Assembly: GCA_907165065.1 (NCBI GenBank)
Contig: OU015550.1
Location: forward strand, 3,817,501 to 3,881,500
Origin: Caprimulgus europaeus
Lineage: Eukaryota; Chordata; Aves; Caprimulgiformes; Caprimulgidae
Direction: 5' to 3'
DNA length: 64,000 nt
The position numbers and the translations under genes are program-made. The notes under the pieces were generated by a model, which saw nothing but the letters and a program-made list of their open reading frames with translations, made no database searches and was not told where the DNA came from. This document shows, piece by piece, positions 1-12,310 of the stretch (the stretch's first letter is position 1; every line of letters starts with the position of its first letter).

Positions 1-522
1 AATAGCACATACAAAGCTTCCAGGTGCACTCAATGCTCCTTCTGCTACTTCTAGAACAGCTCCTGGGATCAAGATCAGAGTGTCCTACATATCTGCTGGA
101 CATGGGAAGTGAAGGGAAAATGTTGCCAACAGCTGACTCTGTCAGGTGGAAATTAAACACTGAGAGCTAAGAGCTCAGCTGGTTTAAATCAGCATCTTAA
201 CACTGGTGCTGGTGGAGTAGCACCAATTTACACTGGCTGATTTGGCCCAGAGGGTTTTGAAATCCAGCCAATGCTGGCAGCTTCCAGCACAGGCAGCCCA
301 GGGGCACCTGGATAAAAGGGGCTCAGTCACAATGTTGTGGTTCCTCAGAAAGATGGAGTCTCTCTCCCTGCAGTGGTATTCACCCCCTCCAGGACAGTAG
401 GTTGGCACTGTGGTTCATAACTACTTGGATGATGGATGGGGTTCATGTGTGTTTCACAACAGGATCCCAGGAGCATTTGGTCTGGAAGGTGAGTCTTAGG
501 CAGCAAGTCCCCAAAGCTGTAG
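1..522. other. Intergenic, nothing recognised
   Basis: Mixed-composition unique DNA. No exon-like frame with splice borders and no clear repeat is visible. Confidence 0.5.
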
Positions 523-752
523 ATCATAGAATGGTTTGGGTTGGAAGGGACCTTAAAGCTCATCCAGTCCCAACCCCCCTGCCAGCAGCAGGGACACCTT
601 CCACTAGACCAGGTTGCTCAAAGCCTCATCCAACCTGGCCGAGAACACTTCCAGGGAGGAGCAGCCACAGCTTCTCTGGCCAACCTGGGCCAGTGTCTCA
701 CCACCCTCACAGCAAAGAATTTCTTCCTAATGCCTAATCTAGATAGGGCTGA
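523..752 (-). mobile_element. CR1 LINE 3' end, antisense
   Basis: It starts with the reverse complement of the CR1 terminal repeat (ATCATAGAATGG) and the hallmark GGTTTGGGTTGGAAGGGACC. It continues through the conserved CR1 3' region to AAGAATTTCTTCCTAATG. The element's sense direction is minus. It is a 5'-truncated dead copy without coding capacity. Confidence 0.9.
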
Positions 753-1639
753 AAATCAGTGTGATAATACTGTGTGATGTTTTATAGCCAGAAAAGTACA
801 CAGACTGCTCCCCTAACCTGCTGTGTTTTGAGTATTCAAGTTGTTGGGGCCCCCAGCTCCTGCAAGCATCATATAGATCCATAATCAGTGCAAATCACAC
901 AGTTTAAAAAGAAAATTTCATCCACAAATAGAATATAAACTTTTTTTGATTAGCATGAACTGGAGTTTGGAAGGAAAAAAAAAAACCCCTTCAGCTGACT
1001 GAGGGTTTTGTTTACAGAAAATCAGATGATGTTTTGAGCTTTTAAAACTGTTGTCATATTTTTAAGTGTTAGAGGTACTAAATGTTCTCCAAACAAATCT
1101 GTTCAAAACTGCACAAATGTGATGCTCTCAGCCTGCTCCTGTTTCCTTGTTTCTCCTCTGAAAAGATTGCTAAAGCTGACCTGCTTTTGAAATGTTTCAA
1201 TTTGGCCAAAACCAGTAAGTTTTGTTGGTTTTACCCTCATCACTCCCTGAGCTGCCTGTTCAGACCACCTGGCTGCTGAAGCACCTTGAAGTTTGTTATG
1301 GAAATCCTGATTTTAGTCCCACCACAAGCATTCACATTCAAGACAAGTTTGGGGTGAGTGCCCAGTGCTGCTTTGCTGGAGTCTGGAGCCTGCACTTCCC
1401 AGCAAGCCGGGGCAGGGCTGCCTGGGAGAGGATGCTCAGAGGATCAGGTCTCTCTTGCAGGTGACATCAACGCCTCCTTCTAATCTTTTCTTTTAAATCT
1501 TGGTATGAAAAAGATTGTGATGTCCCTTGGTCACATATTGCAGAACCTTCATACAAAGTTTTCCTTATTTTAAAACTGGAAGTGAAGTCCCTTTCTGCTT
1601 CTCTGTGCTGGGAATATGGGGAGCAGATGATCCCTGTCC
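753..1639. other. Intergenic, AT-rich, nothing recognised
   Basis: Fairly AT-rich unique DNA with short poly-A and poly-T runs near 940-985. No gene or known repeat could be supported. Confidence 0.5.
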
Positions 1640-2665
1640 CCGTCACAGCAACCCTTTATGCTGTAACGCCGTTATCATCTGCCCTCCTTTGCCTTCTCTG
1701 GGCTAGACTAAACAGACACAGCTCCTCCAATCTCTCCTCGTGGGTCATGTTTTCCAAGCCTCTTATCATTGCTTCTCTGCTTGTCTTTGAACTCCCCACA
1801 GTTCACTGCTCTCACTCTGGACGGGTGGCAGGCGATGTGGGCTGGGGACCCACCTGAGCCCTATGCAGAGCAGAGCCCTGCAGCATCCCCATGTGCTCTG
1901 CTGCAGGATGTCAATCTCATCCATCTAAATATCCACCTTGTTCTCTGTTGCACTGCTGGCTCGACAGCCTTTCACCAAAAAAAAGTTATAGTTCAGCATT
2001 TAGCTCCTCGTTCCCTGTCCCTTTGGTCTGATTGCAGCTCGTTAGGTCATTCATTCCTTTTCTTGAGATGGTTTTGAATGTCAATGGTGTCCCCCCAAAT
2101 GGCAGCCCCTCTCCAGGGTGCTCTTGCAGATGTTGCACATGTACTCTCTGCGTGCAGCTGAACTTACCACTGAAAATATTAACCAGACCTGGACTGGGGA
2201 CAATCCCTCCTGCCCCAGCCCTGAAAAAGTCCTTCAGTTCAATAGCAAGCTGCTGATAACTCCTAGTGTGGTTTCCCACCCAGCTGTGCCTCAAGGATGA
2301 TGATTTCATCTCGAGACCATGTTACCTTTGTTTGCTTATGAGAAAATTGGGGGAGGCTGCCCCAAAGCTGACCTGCAGCCAGCCTGTGCCACGTCTGCTG
2401 CTCCCCCCGTTTCAGCCCAGCCAGCTGCCTCGGCACAGAGAGAAATTGCCTTGATGCAATGTTCTAGACAAACCCATCTCCTCGCCATTATCTTTTAGCT
2501 CCTTACAAATTGATTGCTTAATAATCTATTTGTGTATTTTTCTGAGTATCAATTTATTCTGACTAATCCCCCTCCTTGTTAATCAGAGATGTTATGATTG
2601 TCTTTTCCAATCCTCTGGGAATTCACCATCTGAGTTCCTGGAGATACAAACCAGTGGATCAGAGA
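1640..2665 (-). mobile_element. Ancient, diverged CR1/L3-like LINE fragment, antisense
   Basis: Several blocks follow, in order, the antisense of old amniote CR1 3' sequence as I remember it. They include AAACAGACACAGCTCCTCC and GGTCATGTTTTCCAAGCCTC near 1710-1765, TGTACTCTCTGCG near 2141, CTGATAACTCCTAG near 2252, TTTGCTTATGAGAA near 2331, ACAAATTGATTGCTTAAT near 2505 and TCCTCTGGGAATTCACC near 2611. Colinearity over 1 kb with heavy divergence and indels indicates an old insertion, probably older than modern birds. Coding capacity is lost. Confidence 0.7.
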
Positions 2666-3780
2666 GGGCTTTAGTCTCTACTTAAATATGAGAAGGAACC
2701 ACAGAGGTTTCTCCAAGCCCATCCCCACTTGGGCATGCACCAGTTGGAGTGGTGGCAGCATCTGAGGGGGAGTTTGTGACCATCTCAGCCTTGGAGCTCT
2801 GTGTGAAGAGCCCCCAGTTTAGATACTGGGATGATGGCAGCTTGCCTTGGGGAAGGCACGGGGCTTGTCTTGGCTTCATATGATGACACTGCTCCTGCAG
2901 AAGGATGGAGGTGTGCCAGCATTGCTTGCAGCAGACCTCTTTGCAAGGCTGTCTCACTTCTACTCTTTGCCATGCCCATCACCTCACTGTGTATCATGAA
3001 GGCAAACCCTGAAAAACCACTTTCCTCACTTGGTGGGAATTTGGAGCTTCCTGGTTCTTTTTCCAGCCCATAAAACATCCATTCCCTTCCCTGGCTTGGT
3101 CCTCCTCCACCCCCTTCTAATTTCTGTGCAAAGGAAAGCCCTGTGTGAGATACTGATTTAAAACCCAGAAGCCAATACTTTTCTTTTCAAACCTCAGCAT
3201 TTCATCTTTCCTCTAAGAAGGAAGGAAGCCCCTTTTGTTGAGTACACAGCCTGTAATTTCCCTGTCAGATCCAAGCAGCGGGTCAGTGTTGTGACTGACT
3301 GAGTGAGGATCGCTCCCTTAAGGGTAATTACACTAAATTTCTTTTTGAAGGACAGCTTTCTCTGGATATGATACAAGGAACCTGCTTTTTTCCATTCACT
3401 TAAATTCATGAATTCAGTGGCTGTCACCAAGCGTGCAGCAGTCAGGGACTCACACCCCTTCCAGCTCCAAGGCAAAGCCTGAGGACGTGGTGATGGGGAC
3501 ACATGGCAGAGCCCCCACCACATTGTCTGTGGAGGAGCTGAGCTGGGATGGACCATGCTGGTGATGGGAGCTCATCATGGATCTGGAGGATGGAAGAGAG
3601 CTGCAAACCAGCCTGGGATTTCTCTACCCACCTCTGCACATCATCTTGCTGCTCTTCCCTTCCTTCCACCTGGGTGGCATCGCAAAGCTTCATCCATTAC
3701 TTTCTGGCATCTAGATTGCTCCTGTGAGCTCACCCACCATGTGTCCAGGAGTCACTCATCAACAACAAACAGTTAAAAGG
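2666..3780. other. Intergenic, nothing recognised
   Basis: Unique DNA of mixed composition. The reading frames here are short and show no recognisable protein. Confidence 0.5.
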
Positions 3781-4115
3781 AAGAAAATAGGCTGGAAATA
3801 TCAATGCACTTTGGTAACAATAAACCCTGCTTTTAATTTATGCTAATATGTAGGGTTGTGGTGACAGTAAGAACAAAATTACAGAGTGGCTTTCTAGCTG
3901 GTAATTATCCCTCCATTTTCGTTGCTGGGGAAGATGGACACACAATTATGCTCTCTTGCTGTATATTAATACGGATTCTTGACATCTTCAGCAGACCTGG
4001 AGCTGTCATCGGGCTTTTTGTCTACTTTAATTGAAAATTAATGGTTACTGTGTTACCACGGAAACCATGGCAATGGACGCCAATAGCGCTCACATATCAA
4101 ACAGGCACTGGTGGC
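3781..4115. promoter_or_regulatory. Candidate conserved non-coding element with RFX-like sites
   Basis: This AT-rich, repeat-free block differs in texture from its surroundings. It contains AATTTATGCTAATATG, AATTGAAAATTAATGG and, at 4052-4074, two overlapping half-palindromes resembling RFX X-box sites (GTTACCACGGAAAC and AAACCATGGCAAT). Conservation is assumed, not shown. Confidence 0.35.
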
Positions 4116-6566
4116 ATTGTCTGTCCGTGTTGACCTTGAAAGTTAAAAGAAAAACTTAAATTAAAAAGAAAAAAAAAAGGGGGGAGAGGGGTAGGAAGGA
4201 AGAAAAAAAAAACCAACCTTGAAAACAGAGGGTTGGATTCTGTGAATCGAGGGGAGGGGAGAAGGGGAAAGAGGGATGTGAAGGAAAAACTTGGTGCCTT
4301 TTGTATCGTGATGGAGAAAAAGAGGGAGCTTCGAAATGAGATAGTTGGAGTGGCAAAGTGGAGAAGGATATTTGAGTTGATAAACCATATGGGTGTCTTG
4401 TGAGCAGCTCTGGGGCTGCGTGGGGTTCTAAGTCCTTGAGTCACTGTGTGAGCAAGGGATGCACGCGGCTCGTCCGTGTCAACCACGAAAAACGTATGTG
4501 AAGCAGCCCAGGGAGGGGAGAGGAGAGGGTGGGCAGCACGGGGGAGAAAGTTAATGGTCTATGTGGAGATAAGAGAGAAGGAGGAAAAAAAGCAAGAAAG
4601 AAGGAGAGAAATTGGCTGAAGGGAAGAGTCCAGATTTGCTTTGACTGGAAATCCCGCCTGGACGGTGGATGGTTGCAGAACCGTGGATTAAAGCACCTCA
4701 GCTGGTGCTCTGGAGAGTGTTTGGAGCTGCTGGCTGCACAGCACGGAGGGACCCTGCAGCTCCTTCCCTCCCCCAGAGATAAGAGTGGGCTGAGGGCATG
4801 TGGGGAGACCCTGCTCCAGTGCCTGGGATCACTCAGCTATGGGAGGACTGGGGGAGATGGAGGGCTGAGCATAGGCAGGGTCAGCTTCATCCATCTGGGT
4901 CAGAAGTGGTGGGACTTTTTCTTCTTGGAAAAGCAATTTTAGGTGTGTTTTCCTTTCCCTAGCATCAAACTTTTGGCATCTCCTTTCTTCCCCAGCTTGC
5001 CCTGGGGAAATGCAGCAGCTCCTGCCCTTTGGGGTCTTCTCTGTGCCCTTTGGCAGGGCTGCAACCAGGGGTGGAGGACCCCAGAGCAGCCTTTGGAAAG
5101 GTGGACCTCCAGTTTGGCTTGCCAGGGTGCAAATGTGTGGGAGCACCTTTCTGGGAAAATGATAGGGGAATGAGAACAAAGTTGTGACACTGGGTGACAA
5201 GTGGCTGGGTTTCTTCCTGGTGAGATGGTGGAAAGCAAGTAGGGGACAGGCAGCAGCTGTGGGGAGCGAAGTGCTCCCTGCCTACAGCAAGACCCAGTTC
5301 CCTGCACCTAAATGAGCTGCAGAATTGGCTTTTCCTCCTCCTTTCTTGGTCTTCTTGAGGTTCCCATGACCCGTGGTCCTGCTTTTAGCTGGAGCGTGGG
5401 GAGAGGCAGCTACTCCATTTTCCCATGAGCAACAAAATGCCACCTTAGAGCAAAGGGATTTGCAGCTGGTAAGGAAGTTGTCACCACCCTGGTGTGTCTG
5501 CTGCCCTGAGCAGAAGGCAGAGATGTCCCAGCAGAGAAGCACCATGGAGAATGGAAGTGGGAGCAGTTTGATCAGGAAGTGAAACAGTGAAATTGCAGAA
5601 ACCCCTGTGAAAAGGCAGATATTCCTCAGGCTGCTTGGTGCTGCTTAATGCATCCTCCCATGGGACAGTGTGGGGTCTGCCCAGCCTCTCCCTTCTGAAT
5701 GGGGATGGCAGAACGTGCCCACTGCATCCTCAATCCCCTCGCAAACATCTCCAGATGCAGACTGAGGTGAATCTCAGCCTCTTCAGGAACATGATCAGGA
5801 GCCTTTTAAAGCTGGGAGCCCGTTCTCCTCCGGAGCAAACAAGAAGACAAACACAATGGAGATGCGCCTGAAGGCCAGAGTCTTTTTTCATTTTCCCCAC
5901 ATCCCTGATCCCAACCTTAATCCCCGCTCTGAATCCTGTCAGCCCGGCTGTTCTAGCACTGACATTGCTGCAGGCATCTTCTCCGCTGCCTTCCTTCAGA
6001 TCTGCCTCCTCCTGGGATGTCTAAAGAGGACTCTGAGATTTCTGTGTTACTGGATGATTCACTCTGTGCCCTCCAGCAAAGTGCTGGGGCTCCCCAGGGG
6101 AGGACGCAGGCGGAGGGGGGACGGGGGGTTGCGATGCCGGTGGATGCTCCAGCACAGCAGCCAGGACTCAGGGCCAGTGTGTGGTGGCTGCAGGCTCTGT
6201 CCATCTCACAGGGATCAGCCAAAAGAGGAAAGGGTGGACAGGGAAAGGGTGCTGCTGCCTCTTGCTAGTGCTGGCACTGGTGCCTGGTGGTGGAGATGAA
6301 GCCACCACCCAGGACAGCCTGTATTCATTTTGCTGTCAGGTCGTTACAATAATGATGCGCTGGAGTATTTTGCCCAACCCACCTTGATCAGAGGCTGCAA
6401 ATGCTCAGTGATAGATGCATCAACGGAGCAGAGGCTGCCATGGGAGAGCAGCTCTGAGGGAGCCCACCTGCCTCTCCCCTCGCCCACCCACACAACCAAC
6501 CTCAGCGTAAGCAAGCCCATGACCTGGCTGGGGTGGGAATAAACTGCAGGAGAGCAAAGAACAGAA
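4116..6566. other. Intergenic; purine-rich at 4140-4400 and 4500-4620, otherwise unremarkable
   Basis: The first part is A/G-rich on the + strand and gives spurious low-complexity frames on the minus strand. The rest is ordinary GC-moderate DNA without a supported gene. Confidence 0.5.
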
Positions 6567-6810
6567 GGAAATGGCCTCAAGTTGTGCCCAGGGCAGTTGA
6601 GATTGGATGTGAGGAAGAATTTCTTCCCTGAAAGGGTTCTGAGGCACTGGAAGGGATTGCTCAGGGCAGTGGTGGAGTCCCCATCCCTGGAGGGATTGAA
6701 GAGTCATGTAGACACAGTGCTGAGGGACATGGGTTAGTGGCCGTGGTGGTGTTGGATTGACTATTGGACTTGATGATCTTTGAGGTCTTTTCCAACCTTA
6801 ATTATTCTCT
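6567..6810 (+). mobile_element. CR1 LINE 3' end, sense
   Basis: The sequence from ATGGCCTCAAGTTGTGCCC through AAGAATTTCTTCC, CTGGAGGGATTGAAGAG and GACTTGATGATCTTTGAGG to TTTTCCAACCTTAATTATTCT follows a CR1 tail in the + direction. It belongs to a subfamily different from the GCCGAGAACACTTCC copies and shares about 30 identical bases with the copy near 16415. Confidence 0.85.
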
Positions 6811-8261
6811 AAAGGCATTTTCTCCCTGGGAAAGGAGGTGGGTGAGGGCAGAGCATCTTGGCTGACTCAGGCACTCAGGGTGAGGGTGTGGGCTGTGGCC
6901 ACCACAGTGCCCCTGAGATGCTCTGTGAGGTGCCCAGCTGGTGCCAAGGCAGTTGCATCTCCTCATACCAAATTCAGGTGCTGACTTTTGGCTTAAGTTC
7001 TCCTGTTTTTTTGAACACCCACAGATGAACATAAAGTGGGCTATGAACCCAGCTGAATCCTGCAGTAACCCAACGTGAGGTGGAGGGGGAGGGCTGGATT
7101 CCTGCAAGAGCCTGAAAATATCTTTCTTTTTTGAAATGTTTGTGTAGCCTGACTTGGCCGATTTACCTCATAATATCTCACACTGGCCTAAAGCCGAGGG
7201 CATTAGCAAAACTGTGAGCCAGATAAATGATTCTAGCACTTTTTCTTCTTTCTATCTGCTGTTACAATAAAAAAAAAGGCCTTTTCCATCCAAATACCTC
7301 CTGTTAACCCAGGCAGTGCCGGGTGGGTTGGCAGGAGCATGGGGAGGGGGGTGTTGGAGGTGAACGCAGCTGGCAGGAGCAGGGACTGGGTGTTTGCAGA
7401 GCCAGGAGTGGAAAAAGTCATGGAGAGCCTTTATGCTTCCTGGCATGGCTGTGGAGATGGAGACTGGAAGCCTGGAGATGTGAGATCTATGAGTAGAAAC
7501 GTTACCTGGAGGGAGCTGGTTTGATAATTAAATTGCATTAGATACAGTTCCCAGGTGATGGACATCTTCTCCAGAGGCTGCAGGCTGCCTCCAGGTGCCA
7601 TCTACGTGGTCTCCAGGATGGCATCTGCACTGGTATTCAACACAGTGCAAGGGTGTTTGGTGTTTGTCACCTCCTGACTGATGTGACTCATCAGGTAAAG
7701 AGGTGGCACATCCCATATTGGCCAGGAGAGTCACCTGGGCCACAGGAGCTCATGAGGAAAGGATCTCCATCTCCTTTGCAGAGCACAAGTACCCTTTGTA
7801 GCAAGAGAGGTGTGATAAGACAAGTTGAAACCACTGATGCTGTGCAGCAAAGGTTCGGTTTACAGAGGCAAAGGGGCTTTAATATGAAATAACCCCAATT
7901 AACCTGCAACAAATTCCCAGCTCTTATTTTTTTGATGCTTGAAGGAAGAGAAGCAGGACCTAGAGGCCTGAGGAGAGAGTTTGGGCTCTTTATAGAAGGC
8001 TGTAAAAATTGCTGGGGCAGGAGGGGAGTCAGGAGAACCAGTGGGGTCCAACTTCCATCAATCTCCAGCTCAAGTCCTAAAATGAGAACTCGCTGTGACC
8101 TGAAGTGAGAAGATACTGATTTAACTCTGTGAAATTGCTCTTAAAAAGGACAACTCCATCAACTCTAAAAGTGTTCAGACACTCAGCATATGGTTCAGAC
8201 TTGGAGCTGGAGTGGTTTTGCTGGGATGTGGTGGTTCCAGTCTGGGTAACAAATGGCTTTT
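6811..8261. other. Intergenic, nothing recognised
   Basis: Unique DNA with a poly-A stretch at 7268-7277. No gene or known repeat is supported. Confidence 0.5.
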
Positions 8262-8448
8262 CAGAGACACTGGCCCGGGTTGGCCAGAGAAGCTGTGGCT
8301 GCTCCTCCCTGGAAGTGTTCTCGGCCAGGTTGGATGAGGCTTTGAGCAACCTGGTCTAGTGGAAGGTGTCCCTGCTGCTGGCAGGGGGGTTGGGTCTGCG
8401 TGAGCTTTAAGGTCCCTTCCAACCCAAGCCAGTCTGGGATTGGTGATT
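8262..8448 (+). mobile_element. CR1 LINE 3' end, sense
   Basis: It carries CTGGAAGTGTTCTCGGCCAG, GGCTTTGAGCAACCTGGTCT and AAGGTCCCTTCCAACCCAAG, the standard CR1 tail in the + direction. It is of the same subfamily as the copies at 51663 and 53431. Confidence 0.9.
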
Positions 8449-8635
8449 TGGGTGAATTTGAGCCCATTTTTGACAATGGCCTTGTTGATGGGACCTCATC
8501 TCTGAGACCTGGAGGATGCTGGTGCAACTGGTGAAATGCCAGTCTCACCCCAAACCAGTTGCTGATGGGCATCACTAGAGCAGATGTAGGAACCAGCGAA
8601 GCAAAGTGCTGTACAAATGCCTGTGCAACGTGTGT

Positions 8636-8660
8636 GCACACGTGTGTGTGTGTGTGTGCA
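8636..8660. repeat. (TG)n dinucleotide repeat
   Basis: A short alternating TG run, mostly perfect from 8642 to 8658, beside CACACGTG. Confidence 0.85.
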
Positions 8661-9379
8661 GGGCTGGGGGAGCAGAGGATGATCTTCTCCCTTTGAGGCA
8701 CACTGGGATTATTACACACCAAACCTCTGGAGAAACGGTTCTCATATGTTTTAAGAAGTGATCAGCCCCACGAGGAGGTGTTTGCTAAATTGAATTGAGG
8801 TGATTCAAACACGGCGAAGGCTTTGGGATTCTGCTTGTAGAGGTTGTGTATTGTGAGTAACACCGTGTACACACTGTGTGATTACACACTGAGTAAGGAG
8901 ACCTGGACCCCATTGAGGGCAGGTGGAGTGATGGGTCGGTGAGTCTCGTTTCAGGAGGTCTGTGTGAGGGAGACACGATGCTTGGTGCTATTTTGGGACA
9001 AAGGGGCACATTCAGCCCTGGCACAGCTCTCCCAAAGCCCACGACACTGCACTGGGCAGGGATATTGGGAATTGGACCCATCCAACCACGGCTGTTTCTA
9101 CACTCAGGTACCTGATTTGGCCTCTGGGAATTCTGCCACAGTTAATTGCCAGTTTCCTCAGCAATGGGATCAGGCTCTGGAGCGAACCCAAATGCTGGAT
9201 TGGGGTGAGCCGAGCTCCCCGGCACACCCGGTTTGGAGCAGGCTAGGTGTGCACCTCCCCGAACGTTGGTGACCTCATGCCACAGACATGGATGAGGTCA
9301 CTCGGGATAATTGCTTTCCCAAAACGATGTATCTTGCGGGAAGAGGATGTTATGAAGCCGGAGAACTTGCTAGGGCAAA
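8661..9379. other. Intergenic, nothing recognised
   Basis: Unique DNA with scattered TG/CA-rich words. No supported gene. Confidence 0.45.
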
Positions 9380-9740
9380 AAAATATATTGCACACCCCTG
9401 GCTGAGAGCGCTCCGAGGGGAAACTCAGGGGCAGAGCGTGCCAAGACCTCCGAACAACAGACTGCAGGCTCCGGGGGCATGGCAGGAGAAGAGACACCGG
9501 CAGCCGGGATGCGGCACCGGGAGAAGCCAAGGGGATAATTGCAGGAGGAAGAAGTATGGGATCTGGTGGGAAGGGAGAGGAGCCTTGCAGGGACCTGCCC
9601 TCCCCAGGGCACGCGCGGCGGGCGGGCGGGCAGAGCGGGGTGCGTGCGCCGAGCTCCCCCCGATGCCAATCCGGGCTGTGCGGTGCCTGCGAGCGTTTTT
9701 TCCACCGGGAAACAGCCGCGTTCACCTGAGATCTTCTCCT
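9380..9740. promoter_or_regulatory. Small CpG-rich patch upstream of FOXP4
   Basis: CpG density rises here, most clearly at 9605-9720 with CGCGCGGCGGGCGGGCGGG. An open frame crosses it (9288-9860) but matches no protein I know and follows the GC bias. It could be a small orphan CpG island, for example the promoter of a non-coding RNA. Confidence 0.35.
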
Positions 9741-11589
9741 TCACCTCCCGGGCTGCCTCCTTTCCCCCACCCATTCCTCCTCCCCAGGTTCAAACTCCAC
9801 TTCAGCCACTCTGGGATGGATCAGTGGATGGATCAGTGGTGGATCAGTGCTGATGCCTAGGGGTGTGCAGGGTGCTCTGCCACTGCAGATTCACGCTGTG
9901 CCTCAGTTTCCCTACTTGCAAAACAGCAGGAGCGATGCTCTGTGCTTTATTGCTCTTGCTTGCAAAAATATTCCAGTTATCACTCATTAACCCTCCTTTC
10001 CCTTGCCAGGGAAAACTCCAATATGTTTTATCCTCTGGTGTAAAGTTGCTGCAGCCTGAGAGACATGGGCTCTACTCTTCTCGCAGACCTTGCTCAAGGT
10101 GATGTTCCTTCCCCAGGCTGTTTTTCTCCCCTCACCCCTGTGACAGGTATTTGAGAAGCTGAGAATAGTCCTATCAAACCTTTGCAGTTATTAGGATAAG
10201 CCCAGCTGTAAGGAGACTGAATACGAGTCAGTTTCAAAGGAAAACAAACAAATACTTTTGCCACTACAAGAAAAAAAAGTTGGGGAAAAAAAAAAAAATA
10301 GCAGTTCCATGGAAAAAATCAACTCTTTCCTGGATAAAGCAGAAAAAAAATGCTGCTGTATTGAGCTGTGACATATGGTTACACAAATAGAAACCACAGA
10401 GGGGAAAATCATGTTTTCTCTTTCATTATTTATCACTCTCTAACTGTCTCCAGCTGGGTGAGTAAACAGCCTCATTGGGCTGTAATGAGAACAGCCTGCT
10501 GCCACTGTGCTCCGGGCTGCCGGAGCCCGATGGTGCGCGGCGTGTGGACGAGCGTGCGAGCTGCTGGGTGAGCGTGCAACCCGGCGTGTGACACACCAGC
10601 CACTGCCTTGCCAAGGAGGCCAGCACCCAGCTCACCCCGCTGGTCCTCTTGGCCTCAGCACCAGAGATCCAGCGGGATGAGGACACACGTGGCTCCGGCA
10701 CCCGCAGCATCCGCCCCTCAGCAAGCGCTAACTAGGTGCAGGCTCGGAGTTCAATTAAGCTGCTCCCGGTTATTGTTCAGGGGAATTATGTGCCCAATTT
10801 CCCCCCTGAGCCGCGTTGCAAATTGACTCCTAAGTGTCCCGTGAAATGGCAGCATAATTTGCAGGTTTGGGAAGCGGAGACAGGAACGTGTCTGAGAGCC
10901 GGGTGCTTTGCTTCCTTCTCCACCTCGCTCCGTTTTTAGCCAGTTTTATTGCCAGTTTTTGCCCACCCCGTAGCTCTCACAGGGTTTAATCACAAGGTCT
11001 GTGGGCTCTGCTGCTCTCTGAATGTCTCTTCTCTCCTGTCCCATCTTGAACAGCTCAAAAAAGTGAAGTTTTGCAGCTCTCACCTCTCCAGGGACCAGAC
11101 CCAAGGCCATGGACCTTTCCCACACCCCGAGCCCTGGTTCATCCCCAGGAGCCCCATCAAGTGGCCTCTGTGGACACACAGGAGCTGACCCCCGATCTCC
11201 AGAATCCTGCTGCATTCTCCCATTTGCTTTACTGGGAGAGGGGGAGATCAGACTTTGAGATCCAGATCCCCTTGATTAGGGCAGGCTTTGGATTAGGTTC
11301 TGAATTAGGTCAGAGTATGGGATGGTTCAGCCTCCCAGTTGCTCTCCTGTTTCCCTCCTGCATCTTTCCTGGGGCACGGCTGAACTTGAGCCTCCCTGGC
11401 CAACATGCAGCTTTGTGCCCATGAACCAAAAGGTGAGTTACATGTGTGACATGGGCACAGCCACCACGAGCAGCTCCTGTCCCTCCCTGGTCCTTGCACC
11501 CAGCACCCTCAGGAAGGTGCAGCCGTCGAGAGAACCATGTAGCACCGAGGTACCACGTCCACCTGAGCCTTTTGTGGGAGAAAGGTCTT
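9741..11589. other. Intergenic, nothing firm
   Basis: It contains short poly-A runs near 10268-10300 and a modest CpG-rich spot at 10510-10590. No exon is recognisable. Confidence 0.45.
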
Positions 11590-12310
11590 AGCTAAGAAAT
11601 GGAAAGTCCTTGAGCATCGAGAGTGGTGACAAATGATTTCCCATGAAGATTAACCCATTTCTCAAGTCAAGAACAGCAGCCATCCCCTCTGTGCCGAGCG
11701 GCGTTCTGAACGGAGCCGAGGCCTTCCAACAAATGAAAAACTATTAGTAAATGGAAGCATTTTTAATGAAAAGTGACCCAATTTTGAATGCTACTTCTCC
11801 TCCCACCTCAGGAATAGTTTGTGCCAGAGTTTGAGTGAAATTAGGTCATTGTTTAACAAAGGTCATGAAAGAACATGAAAAGCTTTTCAATGGGAAACCC
11901 CAGTTTTTATGGCTTTTTGTGGAAATCCCCTCCCAAACAAAGGTCTAAATAAAGTGATAAAAAAGTGCATGGAGCAAATAATTCCTGTATTTACCCAGTA
12001 TGCCCAGTTGGGTACTATTTAAAAAATCCAGCTTGAAGAGTGAGGTGTCCAGCACGAGCAGAGAGCCTGATTCAAACCCAGCACAGAAGCACCTACTCCC
12101 ATCCCATTGCCTGAGCCCTCAACCACCCTCCTTGCTGAATCAAACCCTCTTACAGTAAATGCTCCTTTCGCTTTCCCAATCGCCATCTGATGATCTAATT
12201 CCCATTTCCCTGGGAAGGGATCGCAGAGGCTGCTCCTTCCTGCAGAAAAGCAGTGCAGATGGGTCCCAAATCGTTGGGAAATATTTACAAATAATTAAAT
12301 AAAAGTGAGA
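11590..12310. promoter_or_regulatory. AT-rich block, possible conserved non-coding element
   Basis: Repeat-free DNA with AT-rich words such as TAGTAAATGGAAGCATTTTTA and AATATTTACAAATAATTAAAT. This resembles many vertebrate developmental enhancers, but only comparison with other genomes would show it. Confidence 0.25.

Noticed and set aside
9288-9860. Possible 190-residue protein in the CpG patch
   Set aside because: No recognisable domain; the minus strand is also open and the frame follows base composition.
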